Assembly: GCA_964440305.1 (NCBI GenBank) | Contig: CAYTRS010000003.1 | Location: 1 to 56,327 of the forward strand | Length of the DNA: 56,327 nucleotides | Direction of reading: 5' to 3' | Origin: CAYTRS01 sp964440305 | GTDB taxonomy: Bacteria; Patescibacteriota; Minisyncoccia; Moranbacterales; JAKLHP01 | In this document: positions 50,635 through 56,327 of the stretch, piece after piece | Numbering within the stretch: the stretch's first letter is position 1 | How the letters are laid out: each line of letters starts with the position of its first letter | Position numbers and translations under genes: made by a program | The notes under the pieces: generated by a model | Seen by the model: only the letters and a program-made list of their open reading frames with translations | What the model was told of the DNA's origin: nothing | The model's database searches: none

Positions 50635-50778
50635 ATGAATGACGAAGAATTTAAAAAAATAACAAGCGGTCCTTTTGTTATGAAATTTGCAGTTATGATT
50701 GTCGGGGCAGTTTTTGTCGCTTTTTCTGTAGCAGTTTATATGGATGTAGTTGAGATTATTTCGAAATTTTCAACTTAA
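50635..50778 (+). CDS. 47-residue single-pass membrane protein
   Basis: ATG 50635 opens a frame of 47 codons ending at TAA 50776-50778. Residues 15-36 (VMKFAVMIVGAVFVAFSVAVYM) form a membrane segment. A terminator follows at once. Short size makes this tentative. Confidence 0.5.
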   Translation: MNDEEFKKITSGPFVMKFAVMIVGAVFVAFSVAVYMDVVEIISKFST

Positions 50779-50812
50779 AAACCGCCATAGATAATTGTTG
50801 GCGGATTTTTTA
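50779..50812. terminator. terminator between convergent genes
   Basis: ACCGCCA pairs with TGGCGGA and is followed by TTTTTT. Confidence 0.75.
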
Positions 50813-50817
50813 TGTAT

Positions 50818-51405
50818 TCAATGTTTTTCAAGTCTTTTTTCCAAGACTTTCCAATTAATGATTTTTAAAGCAGTTTCTATATAATCTGCTTTTTTTATTC
50901 CATAATCTAGCATATATGCATGTTCAAAAACATCTATAACAAGAATCGGATCTGCTCCGGAAAAATTTCCCTTATCGTGTTCGTTTATCCAGGCATTGAA
51001 AAGTTTCTTTGACTCTTGATCATGGTATAAAATTGCCCAGCCGATTCCGCGCATTGCTGCAGTATTTTTGAAGTCATTTTCCCAATTTTCAAATGATCCG
51101 AATTCGCTTACTATTTTTTTATAAATTTCCGAATTTTTTTCCATTTCAGCAGTTTCCTTGGAAATATTTCCAAAATAAAATTCATGGAGCCTCATTCCGT
51201 TCCATTCCCAGCCGAAACGGCGTTTGAGTTCGGCATATTCAGGAGCATTTCCCTTACTTTCCTTAATTAGCTTGTCCAAACCTTCAATCAGTTTATTGGT
51301 ATTGGCAACATATCCTTCATAAAGCAAAAAATGGTTTTTTAATAAAGTTTCGCTGAGTCCCGGAGTTCCAATAAGGTTTTCAAAATTTTTTGTTTGATAT
51401 TTCAT
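50818..51405 (-). CDS. sod: iron/manganese superoxide dismutase
   Basis: The four metal ligands of the Fe/Mn family are present at H25, H74, D158 and H162 (DVFEHAYMLDYG). The GFxWxxL-like core is IGWAILYH. The second His of the usual HxxxHH motif is replaced (HFLLYEGY). It removes superoxide. Metal type cannot be decided from sequence. The gene stands alone. Confidence 0.92.
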   Translation of the reverse strand: MKYQTKNFENLIGTPGLSETLLKNHFLLYEGYVANTNKLIEGLDKLIKESKGNAPEYAELKRRFGWEWNGMRLHEFYFGNISKETAEMEKNSEIYKKIVSEFGSFENWENDFKNTAAMRGIGWAILYHDQESKKLFNAWINEHDKGNFSGADPILVIDVFEHAYMLDYGIKKADYIETALKIINWKVLEKRLEKH

Positions 51406-51453
51406 ATAGGTGGTTGTTTTAATGGTTTATAAATAAGAATACAAAGCGTCAGA

Positions 51454-52065
51454 TTAAAAAATTTCTTTGATATAAAATCTCAATAACCTATCTTTCCACT
51501 TTCCGGCATAATCAACCCCAATTCTTTTGGCGCGGATGATGTTTTGAGGCGAAACTTTTATTCCTCTGTCTTCAATGTATAAAAAGGAGTCCTTGGATAT
51601 GGCTGAAGTGTTATTGAAATTTTTATTTATCTCCAATGCTTGGCAAAGTTTTCCGGGACCGTTCGCGAGATTTTCTTCCGTTTCTTTTTTTCGGTTTTTC
51701 TTCATCTCTTCCAATCCTTCAAGCGGTTTGATGCTCCTGATTAATACTGCTGCGGGATAATCTTCTTCCTCTGTGATGACATTGAGGCAATAATAAAAGC
51801 CGTAAACGAGATAGACATACCAAGTCCCAGCTTCGCAGAACATTATTTTCGTCCGCTGTGTTTTTCCTTTGGAAGCGTGGGATGCAAGATCGTGCGGACC
51901 GATGTAGGCTTCCGTTTCCGTGATTATTCCGGAAAGAATTTTATCTTTCCGCCGGTTGGCGGATTTCCGCACCAAAACTTTCCCGAGAAGTTTCTGGGCA
52001 ACTGTTTTGGTTTTCTGTAAAAAGAAATCTTTTTTAAGCTTTTTTCCTTTTGATAGTTTTGTCAT
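51454..52065 (-). CDS. 3-methyladenine DNA glycosylase (AAG/MPG family)
   Basis: The motif ILSGIITETEAYIGPHDLASHA with the catalytic Glu, RTKIMFCEAGTWYVYLVYGFYYCLNV and NGPGKLCQAL mark the MPG family, which removes alkylated purines. I chose ATG 52065 for its family N-terminus; the frame extends upstream to 52113. It overlaps the glycosyltransferase gene. Confidence 0.92.
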   Translation of the reverse strand: MTKLSKGKKLKKDFFLQKTKTVAQKLLGKVLVRKSANRRKDKILSGIITETEAYIGPHDLASHASKGKTQRTKIMFCEAGTWYVYLVYGFYYCLNVITEEEDYPAAVLIRSIKPLEGLEEMKKNRKKETEENLANGPGKLCQALEINKNFNNTSAISKDSFLYIEDRGIKVSPQNIIRAKRIGVDYAGKWKDRLLRFYIKEIF

Positions 52066-53191
52066 AAATCTGAAGCATCTTTTCTGCGCAGACTGAGTCG
52101 GTGTAATTTTCATGGGCTATTTTTTTTGAGTTTTCAGAAAACTCTTTTCTCAAGCCTTTATTTTCAATAAGCCTTATCACGCTTTGGACGAACTCCTCGT
52201 CATCTTCCGAAACTAAAAATCCATTAATTTTATCTTTTACCAAATCGCAGATTCCAGTTGCGTTTACCGCGACAATCGGAAGGCCGCAATACATTGCCTC
52301 GCTCACTATCATTCCTTGCGTTTCCGATTTCGAAGCGTAAACGAAAATATCTCCCGCTGCATAATAATTCCCAAGTTCTTTTCTGGGAATTTCTCCAGCA
52401 AAAATTACCCTTTCGCCTAAACTATTTTGGAAAATCATTTCCTTGCATTTTGGAATTAGATGTCCTCCTCCTGCAATCAAAAATTTCACTTTTTCTTTTT
52501 TTTGCAAAATCTTCATAACTGATTTGAACAGGAATTCAATATTTTTTTCCGATGATATGCGCGAAACAAGAATTAACAGCACTTCATTTTCAAAAATTCC
52601 AAAATTGCTTCTTGTTTTTCTCCGTTTTACATTTTGAAAATAGATTTCTTCCACGCCGGTTGGTATAGACTCAATATTCTCATTGCTAACACCCCAGTTT
52701 TTTATGATTTTCTTTATTGATTCGGTCGGAACAATGATTTGGTCGGCATTATTGGCGTATCCGGAGGCGTTTTTTATTGCCCAAGCAGAAGCTATTTTTC
52801 TCGGAATCAGCGGGACAAAATGAGCGTATTGGTCGTATAGAGTATGCCAGGTAAAAACCAGGGGGATATTTTTTTTCTTCGCCCATTTACTTGCCTCTGT
52901 TCCCAATAAATTCGGATGTTGGGAATGCACAATATCAAATTTTAAGGAATCTATCTCCTCGCTTATTTTTGGAGAGTAGGGAATTGCCAGTGGAAAGCTT
53001 ATTTTATATTTAAAATCAATCGAAGGATAGCGGAATACGTTTGAATTTTCATCTTTATATTTTTTATATCCCGGAGCAAAAACATAAACAATGTGCCCCT
53101 TTTTTTCAAATTGTTTGCGAAAGCTTTCAACAGAAGAAGATACTCCGTAGGGATTGGGAAGATAGTTGTTGGTGAAAATAGCTATATTCAT
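52034..53191 (-). CDS. GT4-family glycosyltransferase
   Basis: Two Rossmann-like domains of the GT-B fold are present: IAIFTNNYLPNPYGVSSSVESFRK with the Gly-rich acceptor loop, and the donor domain with LVSRISSEKNIEFLFK, IAGGGH and SKSETQGMIVSEAMYCGLPIVAVNATG, including the EX7E-like motif. It probably adds a sugar from a nucleotide donor to a lipid or surface glycan. It follows a hydrolase gene by two bases. Confidence 0.9.
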   Translation of the reverse strand: MNIAIFTNNYLPNPYGVSSSVESFRKQFEKKGHIVYVFAPGYKKYKDENSNVFRYPSIDFKYKISFPLAIPYSPKISEEIDSLKFDIVHSQHPNLLGTEASKWAKKKNIPLVFTWHTLYDQYAHFVPLIPRKIASAWAIKNASGYANNADQIIVPTESIKKIIKNWGVSNENIESIPTGVEEIYFQNVKRRKTRSNFGIFENEVLLILVSRISSEKNIEFLFKSVMKILQKKEKVKFLIAGGGHLIPKCKEMIFQNSLGERVIFAGEIPRKELGNYYAAGDIFVYASKSETQGMIVSEAMYCGLPIVAVNATGICDLVKDKINGFLVSEDDEEFVQSVIRLIENKGLRKEFSENSKKIAHENYTDSVCAEKMLQIYDKTIKRKKA

Positions 53192-53193
53192 CT

Positions 53194-54027
53194 TTATTTT
53201 ATTTTATTTATAAACCCAAGAATATCTTTAAAAACATGTTCATTTTTAATATCAGAAATAAAAGTGTGATAAGCGCGCTTAATATATTCTTTTTCTTTTA
53301 CTTTAGAGCCGATCCTTTTATAAATTTCTTCCAGGCTATTTTTAGAAACAATGTGATCGCTGGAAGATTGCATTATAAGACAAGGCGTAGAAATAGAGGG
53401 GATTTTCACCCTAGATTCCTTAATTAATTCAAATGTCTCCAGAACATTACTAATCGGATAAGTTTGGTAGGAAATAAGACGAGTAATCGTAGTGGAAACT
53501 CCAAAAGTAGGCGGATAATATTTTTTGTTATAACGCTTGAATTTATGCATAATTTTGGCGAAAAAAACAGCAAACTTTTCAAATCTTAATTTGTAAGGAG
53601 TAGCCAAAAGAACAAGTCCTTTGATTTCAGGATGGTAAGATGCCAGAAGAATAGCTAGGTTGGATCCTATGGAAGTTCCTACGACATAGACATCATTGCA
53701 TTCATTTTTTATTTTGAGGTAAGCCCTTTCAATATCATCCAGCCAATCTTCCCAACTAACTTTTTCCAAATCTTTGGGCACTGTTCCATGTCCGGAAAGT
53801 GTCGGTCCATAGGTCGTATAACCGTTTTCATTAAGATATTTTCCGAGCCTCCGAACCTCATATGGTGTGGAGGACCATCCGTGTATCAAAAGAACACCCT
53901 TGCTATTTATCCCTTTAAAATAAAAAGGCTGGTTAACCAAATGTCTTTCTTCCTTGTAAAGAAGATTGGGATCAGTAAATAAAATTCCTCTTGCTGTTCT
54001 TAGTGCTTTCTTGATTTTTCCGGTCAT
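53194..54027 (-). CDS. alpha/beta hydrolase (carboxylesterase/lipase-like)
   Basis: The oxyanion-hole strand GVLLIHGWSSTPYE is followed by the nucleophile elbow GTSIGS (Ser), the acid in SSDHIVSKNS and the His in AYHTF, a complete catalytic triad. Est30- or monoglyceride-lipase-like enzymes share this layout. With the adjacent glycosyltransferase, a role in lipid metabolism is possible but inferred. Confidence 0.85.
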   Translation of the reverse strand: MTGKIKKALRTARGILFTDPNLLYKEERHLVNQPFYFKGINSKGVLLIHGWSSTPYEVRRLGKYLNENGYTTYGPTLSGHGTVPKDLEKVSWEDWLDDIERAYLKIKNECNDVYVVGTSIGSNLAILLASYHPEIKGLVLLATPYKLRFEKFAVFFAKIMHKFKRYNKKYYPPTFGVSTTITRLISYQTYPISNVLETFELIKESRVKIPSISTPCLIMQSSSDHIVSKNSLEEIYKRIGSKVKEKEYIKRAYHTFISDIKNEHVFKDILGFINKIK

Positions 54028-54059
54028 TACTTTTTGTCACAAGTTTTTAGTTCGCAGTA

Positions 54060-54680
54060 TTATTTCAGTTGATTAAAATGACTGCCATTTTCCTTAAGTA
54101 TTTTATTAGACGCCTTTTTCTTATATAAAGTGATTATGGCAAAGCTTGCAATGGCAACTGCGGTAATTATCCATCCAACCCACTTTATATATTTTCCAAT
54201 TTCAACCCACATGTAGCCATAGAAATATCCCATAGCCACCAAAAATCCGCTCCAAACGATTCCTCCTAGAAATGAATAGGTGATAAATTGCTTAAAATCC
54301 ATTTTGACAATTCCGGCAGCGGTAAAAGCTGCCCAACAAAGTCCAGTTGTGGATTTTACGGCGAAAATCGTTTTCCTTCCATGACGCTCAAAATATTTTT
54401 CCATTCTCAAAACTAAAGATTCTGTTATTCCTATGTATTTCCCCGCTTTTCTTACAAAAGACATTCCATAAAAATATCCTAGAAAATAAAGAATTATGTC
54501 TCCAATAACGTCTCCCAAAACTGAGAAAATAAAAACGATAAAAACATTAAAAGCTCCCAGCTTTGAAAGTATTGAAGATATTATCGTAGCTATCGGACCT
54601 TCAATAATCATTAGCGGAAGCATTATCCAGTATCCATACTGGGATAAAAATTCAAAAACCTGTCGTCCTGCTGAATCCAT
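54060..54680 (-). CDS. DedA-family membrane protein
   Basis: Five or so membrane segments and the DedA/VTT features MIIEGPIATIISSILSKLGAFN, GDVIGDIILYFLGYFYG and FKQFITYSFLGGIVWSGFLVAMGYFYG are present. DedA proteins are thought to move or scramble membrane lipids. A second relative is at 31477. Confidence 0.88.
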   Translation of the reverse strand: MDSAGRQVFEFLSQYGYWIMLPLMIIEGPIATIISSILSKLGAFNVFIVFIFSVLGDVIGDIILYFLGYFYGMSFVRKAGKYIGITESLVLRMEKYFERHGRKTIFAVKSTTGLCWAAFTAAGIVKMDFKQFITYSFLGGIVWSGFLVAMGYFYGYMWVEIGKYIKWVGWIITAVAIASFAIITLYKKKASNKILKENGSHFNQLK

Positions 54681-54761
54681 AAGCTAATTCTATATGTTTT
54701 GGAGTTATTTTCAAGAATACAAAAACTGCCTGGATAGCGGTAGCTTTTGCAGGCAGAAGAT

Positions 54762-56006
54762 TTAGTAAATAAATCCTTTGATTACTCTGCTTTTAAGAGA
54801 AATTGTTCTTCGGTTTACTTTTCCCCAGCGCTCATAGTTCATTTCAGATACTACGACAGAATCGCTGTTAACTTTTTCAACCAAGGCTACATGTCCCCAC
54901 CAGGATTCCGAGGTTACAATAATTGATCCGATTTGCGGAGCTCTGCCAGTCTTATATCCCAACACTTTGGCATTATAAAGCCAAGTTCCAGCATTTCCTC
55001 CCCAAGGAACGAAACGCCTTTGAGAAACATACCAGGTACAATATCCATAGGGAAATTTATGTCCGGTCCCAGCTTTTCCTTCCAATTTTTTCCAACCAGA
55101 AACAGTCGGATATCCTCCAGATGAAGTTGCGTATTGTCTGCGACTTGTTTCTAAAGAAGGAGTTGTCTGAGGTTCTTCTTTTTGCCCTCCAGGAATAAGT
55201 ATTTCCTGATTTTCCTTTAGTTCTCCAGTGGCAGGAAGCTCGTTGAAGGCTATTATTTTTTCTTTATCTGCCTTGTATTTTTTGGCTATTGATTCTATAT
55301 CATCTCCTTTTTTAACAACATAGGAAATTCCCGCTACAGGTAGAATAAAAAGTTTGTCTCCAGGCTTGATTTCATCCATATTTTCAATATCATTTGCCCA
55401 AAGAATGGTATTGGGAGTTATTCCGTACTGAACGGCAATTCCGCTCAAAGTATCTCCGGACCTGACTTCATATATTTTAACTCCTCCGTTTTCTTCAGGA
55501 TCTCTCATGGATGTTCCGGTGTCAGCCAAAAAAGCTTCATTTCCTTCGCTTACCATGGCCAATTCCTCCGCTTCGTCGTATTTATAATCAGGATTAACTG
55601 TTGGATTTGCCTTGAGAAGGGGGATAAAGGCAATGTTTTCTTTTCTGGTTTCCGAACTGTTATTTTTCTGTGCATTTTCCATAAACCCCCCCTTTTTTTC
55701 AGAAAAATGACCGAATAAAAAACTATCTGGATTTGTTCCAGTGGCCAAATTAGTAGTGGCTACCAGCATTGAGCTGGAAATAACTACCACGAAAGAAGAA
55801 TAATTTCGTAAGATATGGATGATTTTTATGGTCCGGTGCCTTTTTATAAAGCTGGAAACTCTCACTTGAAAAAGATTTAGCTTAAGGCAGAATTTTCTAA
55901 AGTTAAGATTTCGAAGACTTCGGATTTTTAGTAAAAATAAATTTTTACTAATATGGATTTTCCTTTCAATAGCTTCTACTTCAGGGTCTGAAAAACAAAA
56001 AAACAA
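54762..56006 (-). CDS. LysM-LysM-CHAP peptidoglycan hydrolase
   Basis: A membrane segment near residues 65-90 is followed by two LysM repeats (YEVRSGDTLSGIAVQYGITPNTI and YVVKKGDDIESIAKKYKADKEKI). The CHAP domain carries the catalytic Cys in GYCTWYVSQRRFVPW and the His in WWGHVALV. It should cut peptidoglycan outside the membrane. The start is a TTG at 56006, the only upstream in-frame candidate; a GTG at codon 48 is also possible. Confidence 0.88.
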   Translation of the reverse strand: MFFCFSDPEVEAIERKIHISKNLFLLKIRSLRNLNFRKFCLKLNLFQVRVSSFIKRHRTIKIIHILRNYSSFVVVISSSMLVATTNLATGTNPDSFLFGHFSEKKGGFMENAQKNNSSETRKENIAFIPLLKANPTVNPDYKYDEAEELAMVSEGNEAFLADTGTSMRDPEENGGVKIYEVRSGDTLSGIAVQYGITPNTILWANDIENMDEIKPGDKLFILPVAGISYVVKKGDDIESIAKKYKADKEKIIAFNELPATGELKENQEILIPGGQKEEPQTTPSLETSRRQYATSSGGYPTVSGWKKLEGKAGTGHKFPYGYCTWYVSQRRFVPWGGNAGTWLYNAKVLGYKTGRAPQIGSIIVTSESWWGHVALVEKVNSDSVVVSEMNYERWGKVNRRTISLKSRVIKGFIY

Positions 56007-56056
56007 TCCTTATCAAGCCCATCTATAAAAGCTCTAATTTTTAGATTGCGATATCT

Positions 56057-56085
56057 AGTGTAACTCTATAAGAAGCGGTTGTCAA
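56057..56085 (-). promoter_or_regulatory. promoter of the LysM-CHAP gene
   Basis: On the minus strand a perfect TTGACA and TACACT are separated by 17 bases, about 45 bases before the start codon. Confidence 0.7.
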
Positions 56086-56265
56086 TTTTTTTAAGATTTG
56101 ATTGCTATTTTTTCGCTTATAATAAGGATTTTTTAAGGCAACTAATCCTGCTTTCCTTTTTTTGCAATACCAGATAAAATTAAAACAGACGCGCTGGCAC
56201 GCTTTTGAAAAACTAGGCCTTTCCTGACTTAAAAAATGAACTTAAAAATTATATCGAACTGATTT

Positions 56266-56327
56266 ATGGATACCAACCCCGAGCGCGCCGCCAGCCTCCT
56301 GGCCAAGCAGCGCAGCATGATCGAGCG
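56266..56327 (+). CDS. start of a protein cut by the window edge, GC-rich
   Basis: The frame opens at ATG 56266 and runs to the edge without a stop (MDTNPERAASLLAKQRSMIE). Nearly every third codon position is G or C, opposite to the rest of the window. It may be foreign DNA or an assembly join. No function can be given. Confidence 0.35.
   Translation, partial: MDTNPERAASLLAKQRSMIE

Noticed and set aside
1..56327. CRISPR arrays, insertion sequences, prophage genes
   Set aside because: No regularly spaced direct repeats, transposase motifs or phage structural genes were seen.
1..56327. Recoding of TGA (genetic code 25)
   Set aside because: TGA ends genes with family-typical C-termini and forms the ATGA overlap of dnaN and dciA; no conserved protein needs TGA read through.

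Overview
The window reads as a chromosomal segment of a Candidate Phyla Radiation (Patescibacteria) bacterium, most likely Parcubacteria-like. Supporting signs are AT-rich DNA, very short gene spacing, weak Shine-Dalgarno signals on most genes, reduced versions of normally longer proteins (IF-2 lacks its long N-terminal region), the linked set dciA-dnaN-dnaA-DUF4446-infB-rbfA, and RNHCP, DUF3048 and NYN proteins. TGA is used as a stop (for example the ATGA overlap of dnaN and dciA), so this is not a code-25 lineage. No rRNA, CRISPR, phage or insertion sequence was seen.

Layout. 0-5 kb: a small membrane protein, a hairpin-rich gap, a tandem-fused PilB/GspE ATPase and a DHH-family protein that has lost its catalytic motifs. 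5-7.3 kb: tsaE, small hypothetical proteins, rpsT. 7.3-16.2 kb, minus strand: holA, a DUF3048 protein, mutM, polA, dciA, dnaN, a probable oriC with several DnaA boxes, and dnaA. 16.4-22.8 kb, plus strand: DUF4446, infB, rbfA, an intact DHH phosphoesterase, endonuclease IV, a phosphoesterase, family-4 UDG and a SpeD-like protein. Genes run away from the dnaA region on both sides, as expected at an origin. 22.8-33.7 kb: mostly minus strand, with 11 tRNA genes threaded between rplS, a pseudouridine synthase, GIY-YIG, RNHCP, a TPR glycosyltransferase, a CCA-adding enzyme, a TVP38 protein and mnmA. 33.8-35.7 kb: an O-antigen-polymerase-like membrane gene and a small Cys-rich gene. 35.8-40.2 kb: NYN protein, rpsO, gyrA, an MBL-fold hydrolase. 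40.3-46.6 kb: rpsA with a structured leader, gmk, tilS, ftsH, a membrane protein. 46.7-56 kb: tRNAs, secreted proteins, amidase, thioredoxin-like protein, superoxide dismutase, AAG glycosylase, glycosyltransferase, hydrolase, DedA protein and a LysM-CHAP hydrolase.

Functionally the window covers replication initiation and elongation (dnaA, dnaN, dciA, holA, polA, gyrA), base-excision repair (mutM, UDG, AAG, endonuclease IV, polA), tRNA maturation (tsaE, tilS, mnmA, CCA-adding enzyme, pseudouridine synthase) and envelope building or remodelling.

The two most unusual signals are these. (1) Four perfect parS-type palindromes (TGTTCCACGTGGAACA) plus three copies split at the dyad centre by in-frame 21, 21 and 30 nt inserts lie inside the coding sequence at 33.8-35.3 kb, about 20 kb from the putative oriC. 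(2) A complete tRNA-Arg(CCT) sits, inside a 12-bp inverted repeat, within the D-loop of a second tRNA-Arg(CCT)-like sequence at 32.1-32.35 kb. Both extreme ends of the window are GC-rich and unlike the rest, so an assembly junction there is possible.
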